64,000 bases of DNA, from the NCBI GenBank assembly GCA_015056205.1, contig SVGS01000003.1, positions 108,889 to 172,888 of the forward strand. Direction: 5' to 3'. This DNA comes from Clostridiales bacterium (GTDB taxonomy: Bacteria > Bacillota > Clostridia > Christensenellales > Aristaeellaceae). Shown piece by piece: positions 25,753 through 33,259 of this stretch. Both the position numbers and the translations under genes were made by a program. The first letter of the stretch is position 1; each line of letters begins with the position of its first letter. Under the pieces are notes generated by a model, which worked only from the letters and a program-made list of their open reading frames with translations, did no database searches and was not told the origin of the DNA.

Positions 25753-26736
25753 TTACCAGCTGTAATTCATGGCGGTGGCCACGCAGTTCTGGTGGGCGGA
25801 GTCCACCTTGCCTGAGCCATGGGTCTTGCTCTTGTAGAAATGAATGCAGAAATGTCCGTCGAAATTGTTGTTGCCGATGGTGCTGGTTCCGTGCGGCATT
25901 CCGTTCATGCTGGCCGCGTACACATGCCCGTTGTATTTGACGAGGATCGCCCGCCGTTTCCAGCTCCAGTGGCCGTATATGCTCAGCATTTTCTTCGTGT
26001 CGGAGGAGGTCAGCGGCTCCGCGTCCAGATGGTTGTATCCGCTCCAGCGCTTGCAGGTGAAGATCTTGCCTGTTTTGATATCTTTGACCTTGAAGGTCGC
26101 TCCCTTGGGAATGATGTTGGATCCGCCGTTGAACCAGTTCAGCCTTTCTGTTCCCCCGCTCCCGGAAGAAGAGGAAGAGGAGGATCCGGAGCTGCCGGAT
26201 TTTTTCGCGCCGGAGCTGTTCAGCTTCTTCAGGGTCGCCGAATTGACCCGGCCGGTCACATCCAGACCGTTCTTCCGCTGAAAATCCTTCACGGCCGTTT
26301 TGGTTCCGTTACCGTAGTCCCCGTCCACGGACCCAGTGTAATAGCCCAGCGATTTCAGCCGTTTCTGTACGCTTTTGACCGCGGAGCCCTTATCGCCCGG
26401 GGCGCAGGTTCCGCCGGAAGAGGAAGAAGAGGACGAGGAAGATGATTTGGAGGATTTGGAAGAGCTTCCCGAGGAAGAACCAACGCTGATATATTTTTTC
26501 GCGACATATCCCGTTGTTCCGCCGGCGGAGACCTTGTACCAGCTGCCGGAGGAATCCTTGATGGTCACGGTGTCCCCTTCCCGCAGGTGGCCGATCACAT
26601 CCGATTCCGACGACGCTTTCTGCCGGATATTCAGTGAACTGGCCGTCACTTTGCCGCTCTTGGCCAGGGCGAAACTGACAGGAAGAAGAAAAGCCAGAAG
26701 AAAAGCCAGGACCGCCAGCTTTTTTACCTTCGGCAC
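25753..26736 (-). CDS. Secreted SH3 + peptidoglycan-binding protein with an unassigned C-terminal domain
   Basis: The 327-residue protein begins with a signal peptide (lysines then a long hydrophobic run ending near SFALA). A bacterial SH3 domain follows (about 30-90, LNIRQKASSESDVIGHLREG), then a Ser-rich linker, a PG_binding_1 domain (about 115-175, SVQKRLKSLGYYTGSVDG), a second Ser-rich linker and a C-terminal domain of about 130 residues. That domain contains GHFCIHF and later DSAHQNCV, a His/Cys arrangement that could be catalytic and loosely recalls L,D-transpeptidase or amidase folds; I cannot assign it. A GTG start at 26736 is preferred because AAAGGAG lies upstream and the signal peptide then starts properly. 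Confidence 0.8.
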   Translation of the reverse strand: MPKVKKLAVLAFLLAFLLPVSFALAKSGKVTASSLNIRQKASSESDVIGHLREGDTVTIKDSSGSWYKVSAGGTTGYVAKKYISVGSSSGSSSKSSKSSSSSSSSSSGGTCAPGDKGSAVKSVQKRLKSLGYYTGSVDGDYGNGTKTAVKDFQRKNGLDVTGRVNSATLKKLNSSGAKKSGSSGSSSSSSSGSGGTERLNWFNGGSNIIPKGATFKVKDIKTGKIFTCKRWSGYNHLDAEPLTSSDTKKMLSIYGHWSWKRRAILVKYNGHVYAASMNGMPHGTSTIGNNNFDGHFCIHFYKSKTHGSGKVDSAHQNCVATAMNYSW

Positions 26737-26818
26737 AGGCTGTTCATCTCCTTTCCTTCCAGACTGATCTTTCCGCAAATGAACAAACCTGGATCTCGCA
26801 TCATTACGATACAGAGTC

Positions 26819-26847
26819 ATTTTATTACGAAAATATTACAATGTCAA
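26819..26847 (-). promoter_or_regulatory. Promoter of the SH3/peptidoglycan-binding gene
   Basis: On the minus strand TTGACA (26847-26842) and TAAAAT (26824-26819) are separated by 17 bases. The leader to the GTG start is about 75 nt. Confidence 0.85.
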
Positions 26848-26940
26848 TTGATTTCGAAATGTTTGTTTTTGATATTTTTCAAAAATATTTGATATTTTCC
26901 GTTTCAGTCCCCGGATTCCGGTTTTTTGAAAATCTTTCCC

Positions 26941-26969
26941 TTGACAGGTCTTCTCCTCCGTGCTAAAAT
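26941..26969 (+). promoter_or_regulatory. Promoter of the rplJ-rplL operon
   Basis: TTGACA (26941-26946) and TAAAAT (26964-26969) are separated by 17 bases. Transcription would begin near 26976, at the start of the L10 leader. The divergent promoter of the SH3 gene lies about 95 bp away. Confidence 0.9.
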
Positions 26970-26975
26970 CTTCGC

Positions 26976-27100
26976 GGTTTTTGAGAAACCAGTGCCGTAG
27001 ACAGCCGGTGTCGCAAGACGTAAAGGGAGCTTTCCCGCCTGCCGAGGTGTAAGTGAACGATCTCTTTCTTCCCTTGCGCCTGCACGCAAGGGTTTCTTTA
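26976..27100 (+). ncRNA. Ribosomal protein L10 leader with attenuator hairpin
   Basis: The leader contains the conserved L10-binding elements: the segment CCGTAGACAGCCGGTG, the kink-turn part GCAAGACGTAA and CCCGCCTGCCGAGG. It is followed by a terminator-like hairpin CCCTTGCG/CGCAAGGG (27071-27092) with TTTCTTT behind it. In Bacillota, L10 (with L12) binds this RNA and represses its own operon. The hairpin lies before the rplJ ribosome-binding site, so attenuation is a likely mode. Confidence 0.93.
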
Positions 27101-27129
27101 TGCTGAACCGGACAGGAGGTGTAAAGAAG

Positions 27130-27630
27130 ATGAGCGCGAATCTGGAAGCTAAAAAGCAGGTTGTTGCGGATATTATTGAGAAGCTGCAGAATTGCGAATC
27201 CATGGTGGTCGTTTCCTACAGCGGTCTGACCGTGGAGCAGGTAACTCAGCTGCGGAAGAACTGCCGCGAGAATAATGTTCACTACTGCGTGCTGAAGAAC
27301 CGGCTGGTAGCCCGTGCGCTGAAGGAGCTGAATATCGAAGGGCTGGATTCTCTGCTGGAGGGTCCCAACGCTTTCGTCTTCGGGGAAAAGGATGTAACCG
27401 CCGCCCCCAAGATGATCGCTTCCTTCATCGACAAGAACAAGCTGACCTCTCTGGAGATCAAGGGCGGTCTGGTCGGAAAGGAAGTCGCCGATCAGAAGAC
27501 CATGAAGGAGCTGGCCGCGACGCCCAGCAAGGAAGAGCTGCTGGCCACGATGGTGGGCTGCCTGGTCTCCCCCGTATCCGCTCTGGTTGCCGTTCTCGAG
27601 CAGATTGCCGAGAAGAAAGAAGCGGCCTGA
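27130..27630 (+). CDS. rplJ: 50S ribosomal protein L10
   Basis: The 166-residue protein forms the base of the ribosomal stalk and binds L7/L12 dimers through its C-terminal helix. The conserved segment with SYSGLTVEQVTQLRK and LKNRLVARAL is present, and the length is normal. The ATG at 27130 is chosen because AGGAGG lies about 10 bases upstream; an in-frame ATG at 27100 lies inside the leader's T-run. rplL follows 65 bp downstream. Confidence 0.97.
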   Translation: MSANLEAKKQVVADIIEKLQNCESMVVVSYSGLTVEQVTQLRKNCRENNVHYCVLKNRLVARALKELNIEGLDSLLEGPNAFVFGEKDVTAAPKMIASFIDKNKLTSLEIKGGLVGKEVADQKTMKELAATPSKEELLATMVGCLVSPVSALVAVLEQIAEKKEAA

Positions 27631-27695
27631 GCCTGAAAGAGGCGGCCTGACCGCCGCATGACACAAAAAACGAATATAAGATGGAGGAAAATACA

Positions 27696-28067
27696 ATGAC
27701 CAATCAGGAAATTCTCGAAGCGATTGAGTCGATGACTCTGCTTCAGGTTAAAGAGCTTGTGGATGCCATGAAGGAAAAGTTCGGCGTGACCGGCGCGATC
27801 GCCGTGGCCGGCGGTGCTGCCGGCGGTGCTGCCCCCGCTGCTGAAGAAGAAAAGACCGAGTTCGACGTCATCCTGAAGGAAGCCGGATCTGAAAAGATCA
27901 AGGTCATCAAGGTTGTGCGTGAAGTCGTGTCCGGCCTGGGCCTGAAGGAAGCCAAGGACATCGTGGAGTCCGCTCCCAAGACCATCAAGGAAGGCGTCTC
28001 CAAGGAAGAAGCGGAAAAGATCGCCGAGCAGTTCAAGGCTGTCGGCGCCACCGTCGAAATCAAATAA
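27696..28067 (+). CDS. rplL: 50S ribosomal protein L7/L12
   Basis: The 123-residue stalk protein recruits translation factors. The N-terminal dimerisation part ([13 protein letters not shown]) is followed by an Ala/Gly hinge (about 38-52, [14 protein letters not shown]) and the C-terminal domain with [11 protein letters not shown] and [11 protein letters not shown]. The start at 27696 follows TGGAGG with a 7-base spacing; the ATG at 27681 is part of that ribosome-binding site. A hairpin terminator follows. Confidence 0.97.
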   Translation: MTNQEILEAIESMTLLQVKELVDAMKEKFGVTGAIAVAGGAAGGAAPAAEEEKTEFDVILKEAGSEKIKVIKVVREVVSGLGLKEAKDIVESAPKTIKEGVSKEEAEKIAEQFKAVGATVEIK

Positions 28068-28087
28068 TCTGTTTCCGATTTGTTACA

Positions 28088-28117
28088 AAGGGCGGATGCG
28101 GTCTCGCATCCGTCCTT
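28088..28117 (+). terminator. Hairpin terminator after rplL
   Basis: A 13-bp stem with one G-T pair surrounds the loop GTCT. The following sequence is T-rich (TGTTTCATATCG then eight T residues), so termination may be imperfect. The next promoter's -35 box overlaps the last bases of the stem. Confidence 0.7.
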
Positions 28118-28144
28118 GTTTCATATCGTTTTTTTTGCTATAAT
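28116..28144 (+). promoter_or_regulatory. Promoter of the CHAP hydrolase gene
   Basis: TTGTTT (28116-28121) and a perfect TATAAT (28139-28144) are 17 bases apart, placing a transcription start about 28 nt ahead of the ATG at 28179. Confidence 0.78.
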
Positions 28145-28178
28145 TTTCTCCGATCTGCTTCAGAGAGGAGGGAGCTGT

Positions 28179-29090
28179 ATGTCCGTCTGGATTCGCCGGT
28201 CGGCCGCCCTGCTCTGTCTCTCTCTTTTCCTGTCTCTTCCCCTGCTTTCCGCGGCGGAGGAGCAGGTGCTGTCCCCGCGTTATCCCGTGCCGGATTATGT
28301 GTCCCTGCTCCTGTCGGTAGCTTCTGATGAGGTTGGCTACACGGAGGGGGATCACGGCTGGAGCAAATACGGAGAATGGGCGGGGGATCCCTATGCCCAA
28401 TGGTGCGCGGAGTTTCAGTGCTGGTGCGTGGATCAGGTGGATCAGCGCTACGGCACCGCGCTGTTAAACCGGGTCTATCCCCTGTATTCCGCTTCCAATA
28501 CCGGCCGCGCCTGGTTTATCGAGGCGGGCCGTTATGTGATCCGGACCGGGCCGGTGGACGGCTGGGGCTATCAGTGGCTGAAAGGCGCTCAGGATTACGT
28601 CCATACCGGGGATTATATTCCCCAGCCCGGGGATTGGGTCTTTTTCACCTGGACGGCGGGGACGGATACGGATCATGTGGCGCTGGTGGAATACTGCTCC
28701 CGGGATGAAAACGGCCGGATCTTCGTTCACGTGATTGAAGGCAACAAGCCCAACGCGGTCGCCCGCGCCGCCTACAGCCTGATGGACAAATCGATCCTGG
28801 GCTACGGCACGGTGCATGACGTAATGGATATCACCATGCGCTTCGGCAACACGGGGGAAAAGGTCCGTTCCCTGCAGGAAAAGCTGATTTACCTGGGTTA
28901 TCTGGACGAAAGCCTGCTTTCCGGGCATTTCGGTACGGGAACCATGAAGGCCGTCCGGGCTTTCCAGAGTGATCACGCCCTGCGTCCCAGCGGCATCGCC
29001 ACCCGGGATATGCAGCTTCTTCTCGAGCAGGACTGGAAGGAAAAAAGAGATCACGATCCGGCGATCTGGACCGTGATTGATGATGAATAG
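28179..29090 (+). CDS. Secreted CHAP-domain peptidoglycan hydrolase with PG-binding domain
   Basis: The 303-residue protein starts with a signal peptide (MSVWIRRSAALLCLSLF and on to about residue 26). A CHAP-type papain-like domain (about 45-215) has a candidate catalytic cysteine C76 in QWCAEFQCW, a GDWVFF strand and histidine H166 in DHVALVEYC. A PG_binding_1 repeat follows (about 230-295, KVRSLQEKLIYLGYLDESLL). CHAP enzymes cut peptidoglycan as amidases or endopeptidases; which bond is cut here is not visible. The ATG at 28179 is preceded by GAGGAGGGAG. It is followed 15 bp downstream by another exported protein. Confidence 0.87.
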   Translation: MSVWIRRSAALLCLSLFLSLPLLSAAEEQVLSPRYPVPDYVSLLLSVASDEVGYTEGDHGWSKYGEWAGDPYAQWCAEFQCWCVDQVDQRYGTALLNRVYPLYSASNTGRAWFIEAGRYVIRTGPVDGWGYQWLKGAQDYVHTGDYIPQPGDWVFFTWTAGTDTDHVALVEYCSRDENGRIFVHVIEGNKPNAVARAAYSLMDKSILGYGTVHDVMDITMRFGNTGEKVRSLQEKLIYLGYLDESLLSGHFGTGTMKAVRAFQSDHALRPSGIATRDMQLLLEQDWKEKRDHDPAIWTVIDDE

Positions 29091-29105
29091 ACGGAAGGAA
29101 GAATC

Positions 29106-30503
29106 ATGGGTATGAGACGAATCATGGATGTAAGACGGGTTCTGTGTCTGGTGCTGATTCTGGCGCTCTCCTGTTGTCTGGCCGCTCCGGTTCACGCGGC
29201 GTACGACGGAGCGGTGGAAAGCTATTCCTTTGATCTGCGCTTTCAGCTGTATCCGGAAGCCTTTCCGAAATCCCTGCGGGAAAAGATGGAAGGCTATGCG
29301 TCGTTTGTGAACGACGCCCGTCTGACCGGCGTTTTTTCCGTCACGGATACGCCCGGGTATTTCGATCTCCAGGCCAATCTGTTCCCGACCTCTTCCTCCA
29401 AATTGCCGGTCTCCTTCCGGATTTACGGCACCCAGGCCATTCTGGTCATCACCTCACCCCTGCTGGGCAATGAGGTGCTCTTCCTGAACACGCCGGGTCT
29501 GCTGGCTTTCGGCAGCAAGTCCTACTCCCATCTTTCCCTTCCGCTGCAGTATCTGGCCCTGGCCATTCCCTATACCTGGGAGCTTTCCTTCCTGCCTCTG
29601 ACGGAAGCCTGGGAGGAAGAGATCGGCTTTCAGCCCGATCCCGGCCCCGTGCCCGCGGAAGCCATCTCCGCCGTGGCGGAGCGCTGGTCCGACGCGCTTA
29701 CCAACGATCTGTATCTGAACGAGTGGCTTATCGCCGTCTCCCAGGAAAATCAGGAAGCAGCTCAGCCCCTGCTGGCCGATTTCGAAGCCCTCCCGGAATA
29801 CCTGCGGACGAAGGCCGCGGCCGGCGGTCTGGAAGTCATTCGTGACGGCGAGGATACCATCTGGAAGAACGGAAACGGCGAAACGCTTTTCCGGCTGTGG
29901 AACCGGGTGGATTATTACGGATGGATGATGGATCTGCCGGTGACCTCCTCCAATTACAAGCCTTATGGCTCCTATGAGCGGACGGAATTCGAGGACACCT
30001 TCCATTTCGATATCCAGGCCTATGACCGCTCCGCGGACGGAAGTCAGCCGGATCTGCTGACCTTCCGGGCTTACGGGGATGATCTTCCCGCGGTCTGGCC
30101 CGCGGAAACGGACTTCAACGCCCACCTTTTCCTGATGGGCAGCCTCTTCCCCAACATCGCCCTTTCCGCTGTCGGTTCCTGCCATTCCGACGGTTCCTTC
30201 TCCGCCGCCCTTTTCAAGCCCATCGTCCCCAGCCAGGAATCCACGGAGATCTTCCGGGTGGAAGGCACCGCGGAGAAGACCTCGCCGGCCGAACTGGCGG
30301 ATTTCGATCCGGCAGCCTGGATGTTCTATCGGAACGTTCTGTCCCTGAACGATTCCTCCATGGGGGAATTTGTTGAAAACGTAGCCCGGCCCCTGATTTC
30401 CGGAGCGCTTCACTTCCTGATCGACGTACCCGTCTCCTTCTGCCAGAGCCTCATGGACGATCTGACGGATTCGGGCATTCTCGGTCTGGTCCTCAGTAAA
30501 TAA
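29106..30503 (+). CDS. Large exported protein of unknown function
   Basis: The 465-residue protein has a signal peptide ending near APVHA and no further clear membrane segment until a weakly hydrophobic C-terminus (about 425-465). The mature part is rich in alternating polar and hydrophobic residues, consistent with beta strands, and contains YDRSADGSQPDLLTF. I recognise no domain. It lies 15 bp after the CHAP hydrolase gene and likely shares its promoter, so a role at the cell surface is inferred. GGAAGGA precedes the ATG. Confidence 0.75.
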   Translation: MGMRRIMDVRRVLCLVLILALSCCLAAPVHAAYDGAVESYSFDLRFQLYPEAFPKSLREKMEGYASFVNDARLTGVFSVTDTPGYFDLQANLFPTSSSKLPVSFRIYGTQAILVITSPLLGNEVLFLNTPGLLAFGSKSYSHLSLPLQYLALAIPYTWELSFLPLTEAWEEEIGFQPDPGPVPAEAISAVAERWSDALTNDLYLNEWLIAVSQENQEAAQPLLADFEALPEYLRTKAAAGGLEVIRDGEDTIWKNGNGETLFRLWNRVDYYGWMMDLPVTSSNYKPYGSYERTEFEDTFHFDIQAYDRSADGSQPDLLTFRAYGDDLPAVWPAETDFNAHLFLMGSLFPNIALSAVGSCHSDGSFSAALFKPIVPSQESTEIFRVEGTAEKTSPAELADFDPAAWMFYRNVLSLNDSSMGEFVENVARPLISGALHFLIDVPVSFCQSLMDDLTDSGILGLVLSK

Positions 30504-30529
30504 AAAACCGGACCGATTGCTCAGTCCGG
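30497..30529 (-). terminator. Terminator at the end of dapF
   Basis: CCGGAC and GTCCGG pair around a 10-nt loop (30508-30529). On the minus strand this is followed by TTTTTTATTT. The hairpin overlaps the last codons of dapF and lies between two converging genes. Confidence 0.72.
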
Positions 30530-31360
30530 ATAATCCCCTTCGAACACGAACTCCGCCGGGCCCGTCATCAGGACGTGCCCGGTTTCTTCATCCCATCGGA
30601 TCCTCAGATCCCCGCCGTTCAGCTTCAATACGGCCTCCCGGTCCGTCAGATGGTTCAGTACCGCGGCCACCAGTGTCGCGCAGGCTCCGGTTCCGCAGGC
30701 CATGGTCTCCCCCGCGCCTCTTTCCCAGACCCGCATCCGGATGGTGTGCCGGTCCAGAACCGTCGCGAATTCGGTATTGATCCGCTCCGGAAACAGCGGG
30801 CTGTGCTCCACCAGCGGGCCGATGCCGTGTACATCAAAGGCCTCCGTATCCCTCACAAAGGTGACGGCGTGAGGATTACCCATGTTGACACAGGTCAGCC
30901 CCAGGGTGCATTCCCCGAAGGCTACCGGTGTGTTCAGTACCGGATCCCCCGCCAGCGTAGTGGGAATCCGGCGGTAATTCAGCACCGGTGCTCCCATATC
31001 CACCGTCACGGAGGATACGGCGCCCCCTTCTGTTTCCAGGCTCAGAATCCGGATTCCGGATCCGGTTTTCAGCCGGATTTCCCGGGAGTCCGTCAGACCC
31101 CGGTCGTAGAGATATTTCCCGACGCAGCGGGCGGCATTGCCGCACATCTCCGCTTCGCTGCCGTCCGAGTTGAACATCCGCATTTCAAAATCCGCTTCTC
31201 CCGACGCCGGCAGGATCAGCACCAGTCCGTCGCTCCCCACGCCGAAATGCCGGTCGCTGATGCGCCGGGCCAGTTCGTGAGGATCGGATATCTTTTCCCG
31301 GGAAGCGTCCACATAGATATAATCGTTCCCGATTCCCTGCATCTTCGTAAAATGGATCAT
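30521..31360 (-). CDS. dapF: Diaminopimelate epimerase
   Basis: The 279-residue cofactor-free epimerase converts LL- to meso-diaminopimelate for lysine and peptidoglycan. The two active-site cysteines are visible: C73 in EMCGNAARC and C222 in MACGTGACATL. The N-terminal motif MQGIGNDYIYVD is intact. Its start overlaps the stop of the upstream orphan gene by 4 bp (ATGA), so its translation depends on an operon headed by a GntR regulator, an unusual arrangement for dapF. Confidence 0.95.
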   Translation of the reverse strand: MIHFTKMQGIGNDYIYVDASREKISDPHELARRISDRHFGVGSDGLVLILPASGEADFEMRMFNSDGSEAEMCGNAARCVGKYLYDRGLTDSREIRLKTGSGIRILSLETEGGAVSSVTVDMGAPVLNYRRIPTTLAGDPVLNTPVAFGECTLGLTCVNMGNPHAVTFVRDTEAFDVHGIGPLVEHSPLFPERINTEFATVLDRHTIRMRVWERGAGETMACGTGACATLVAAVLNHLTDREAVLKLNGGDLRIRWDEETGHVLMTGPAEFVFEGDYPD

Positions 31361-31878
31361 TCAATACATCCTTCCGCCGCCACGCTGCTCCCGATGGCTG
31401 CCGGCAGCTCTTCCGGCTGTGCTTCCTCCTGCCGGATGAATTTATTCAGTTCCTTCAGCCGGTTAATCCGGCTCTGCACCCGCCTCCCTGTCAGGCTTCT
31501 GCTCTTGTACCGGTCAAACAGGGCGCGTACGCCCATGGTCGCTGGAATCGCCGCCCAGAAGCCCGTCAGGCCGCTGACGGCCGCCCCGACTCCCAGCGCC
31601 GCTCCGGTTTTCGCCATTCGGAATGCCCCGTCCTTCAGCCCGGTTTTCCCCGGCTTCCGGCCCAGCAGAACCTTGGTCCCTTCGCTTGCGGAGATGATCA
31701 CGAACGGAAGCAGACCCCCGATGCTTTCCGTTAGCTCGGTCCATAGCCCGGTTTCCTCCAGCAGTCCGGTCTCCACCGCGATCTCGTCCACATAGGTCAG
31801 CCCGGTCGCCAGCGTATCCACGACGGTATCCCGCTGTCTTTTACGGTATTCTTTCACCAGTTCTTCGTAGGTCTTCAT
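31357..31878 (-). CDS. Putative membrane-associated protein of unknown function
   Basis: The 173-residue protein has a charged N-terminus and two moderately hydrophobic segments (about 53-65 with GGLLPFVIIS, and about 88-112 with TGAALGVGAAVSGLTGFWAA). A basic stretch follows (FDRYKSRSLTGRRVQSRINR) with a helical end. No domain is recognised. Its stop overlaps the dapF start by 4 bp and it lies 79 bp after the coiled-coil gene, within the gntR-dapF transcript. The glycine- and alanine-rich middle could insert into the membrane. Confidence 0.7.
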   Translation of the reverse strand: MKTYEELVKEYRKRQRDTVVDTLATGLTYVDEIAVETGLLEETGLWTELTESIGGLLPFVIISASEGTKVLLGRKPGKTGLKDGAFRMAKTGAALGVGAAVSGLTGFWAAIPATMGVRALFDRYKSRSLTGRRVQSRINRLKELNKFIRQEEAQPEELPAAIGSSVAAEGCIE

Positions 31879-31957
31879 TCGTTTTCACCCCTTTCCGTTC
31901 CCTGTCCCTGCGTGTTCCCTGCGCATTCCGTACTCTGTCCGTGTTTTTTCCGGCCGT

Positions 31958-32404
31958 TTATTTGAAAACGGTCTGCAGAATCGTGACGATCACCCAGGCG
32001 CCGGCGGCGATGGCGACCAGGATCGTCAGATCCTTTATTATATTTCTCTTTCCGCTCTTCTTTTCCTTCTTTTCGCTCTGAGCTGCCAGCCGCTCCAGCG
32101 CCGCCATCCGGTTCCGGTTTTCCGTCAGCTCCCGATCCCGCTGGGCCCGCTCCTCTTCCAGGGCGTTTTCCAGCAGATCGACCCGGCTTTCCAGCTTCTG
32201 AATCTGCCGGTCCTTTTCCGTGATCAGCCGATCCGTCTCGGCCCGCAGCTTGCTCTGATCCTCGCACAGTCCCTCCGCCACAAGGGTCATTTCGGCGGTA
32301 AACTGTTCGATCAGCTGGGTGGTATTGTCCCCCTTCACCATTTTCAGCGCGCCGTTCCATAGTTTCCGCGGCATCTGAGTGATCTGTGTCTTCTCCTCTT
32401 CCAT
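31958..32404 (-). CDS. Coiled-coil protein with C-terminal membrane anchor
   Basis: The 148-residue protein has a long heptad-rich helix (about 45-112) full of Glu, Arg and Leu, then a lysine-rich hinge (EKKEKKSGKR) and a single transmembrane segment at the C-terminus (about 128-146, LTILVAIAAGAWVIVTIL). This tail-anchored layout suggests a cytoplasmic spacer or scaffold at the membrane. No family is recognised. GGAGG lies 6 bases before the start, and the gene follows gntR by 28 bp. Confidence 0.75.
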   Translation of the reverse strand: MEEEKTQITQMPRKLWNGALKMVKGDNTTQLIEQFTAEMTLVAEGLCEDQSKLRAETDRLITEKDRQIQKLESRVDLLENALEEERAQRDRELTENRNRMAALERLAAQSEKKEKKSGKRNIIKDLTILVAIAAGAWVIVTILQTVFK

Positions 32405-32432
32405 CTGGCGCCTCCTGTCTGGCTGTTCATCC

Positions 32433-33143
32433 TCAGATTCTGAATATAAACCGGTCGCCCCGGATCAGCTGAAAGCTGTTGTGCAGCGGTCTTCCCCGCT
32501 GGTCGTAGATCACTTCATGCAGCTTCATCAGAGGGGTTCCGGCCGCCACCTCCAGCAGGCCGGCCTCCGGCTCCCGGGCATAGGTCAGGGAGATATCATG
32601 GGTCGCGTCCTTCGGTTCGATGCCGTAGTCCCGCAGCAGGCTGTACAGGCTTCCGTTCAGATCCGCGTCCTCCAGATAGGCGAAAGCCATGGAAAAGTGA
32701 TTCCGCTCCAGCACCACCGGCACCCCGTCCGCCATCCGCACCCGCAGGGTCTCGATCACCCGGTCCCCGCTCTTCAGCCCCAGCTCCTTCTGATCCGTCA
32801 GATCCGCCGGAACCGAAGAGACGGAAATGACCCGGGTTCCCGGAACGATTCCGTTCTGCTTGCAGGCGTCATGAAAGCTGTGCACGTTTTTCAGGTTCTG
32901 CGAGATCCTCGGTACCGATACGAAGGTCCCCTTTCCCTGTTTCCGTTCCAGCAGTCCGTTCTCCGTCAGCTCCGCCAGCGCGCGGCGCACCGTCACCCGG
33001 CTGACCTGATAGGTCTTCTCAAGCTCATGCTCCGGCGGGATCCGGCTGCCGATCGGATAATCTCCCTTTTCGATATCGCTGCGGATGCGCTGCATCAGCT
33101 GCTGATACAGGGGGCTGGAACTTTCTGCCTGTAGCTTTCTCAT
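32433..33143 (-). CDS. GntR-family (HutC/UTRA-type) transcriptional regulator
   Basis: The 236-residue regulator has an N-terminal winged helix-turn-helix (about 8-75), with IPPEHELEKTYQVSRVTVRR and ENGLLERKQGKGTFV, and a C-terminal UTRA effector domain (about 90-232) containing RVRMADGVPVVLERNHF. Such proteins sense small molecules, often sugar phosphates or amino-acid derivatives; the ligand here is unknown. A 24-bp near-palindrome lies between its promoter and start codon, indicating autorepression. The co-transcribed genes are a coiled-coil protein, an orphan and dapF. Confidence 0.9.
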   Translation of the reverse strand: MRKLQAESSSPLYQQLMQRIRSDIEKGDYPIGSRIPPEHELEKTYQVSRVTVRRALAELTENGLLERKQGKGTFVSVPRISQNLKNVHSFHDACKQNGIVPGTRVISVSSVPADLTDQKELGLKSGDRVIETLRVRMADGVPVVLERNHFSMAFAYLEDADLNGSLYSLLRDYGIEPKDATHDISLTYAREPEAGLLEVAAGTPLMKLHEVIYDQRGRPLHNSFQLIRGDRFIFRI

Positions 33144-33156
33144 GTTGTTTCCCTTC

Positions 33157-33180
33157 TTGTATTATAATGTTACAATACAA
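33157..33180. promoter_or_regulatory. Predicted operator of the GntR regulator
   Basis: TTGTATT (33157-33163) and AATACAA (33174-33180) are perfect inverted repeats, 10 bases apart and flanking an AT-rich centre. The site begins at the predicted transcription start of gntR and ends 13 bp before its start codon, where a bound dimer would block initiation. Confidence 0.7.
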
Positions 33181-33187
33181 CATGAAA

Positions 33188-33216
33188 AGTGTACCACTTC
33201 CGCCCCCGTCTGTCAA
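33188..33216 (-). promoter_or_regulatory. Promoter of the gntR-dapF operon
   Basis: On the minus strand TTGACA (33216-33211) and TACACT (33193-33188) are 17 bases apart. Transcription should start near 33181, at the edge of the palindromic operator. Confidence 0.85.
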
Positions 33217-33259
33217 ATTTACCCACATCGTGCTTCGCTCCGTTTGAACTTCGTAGCCC

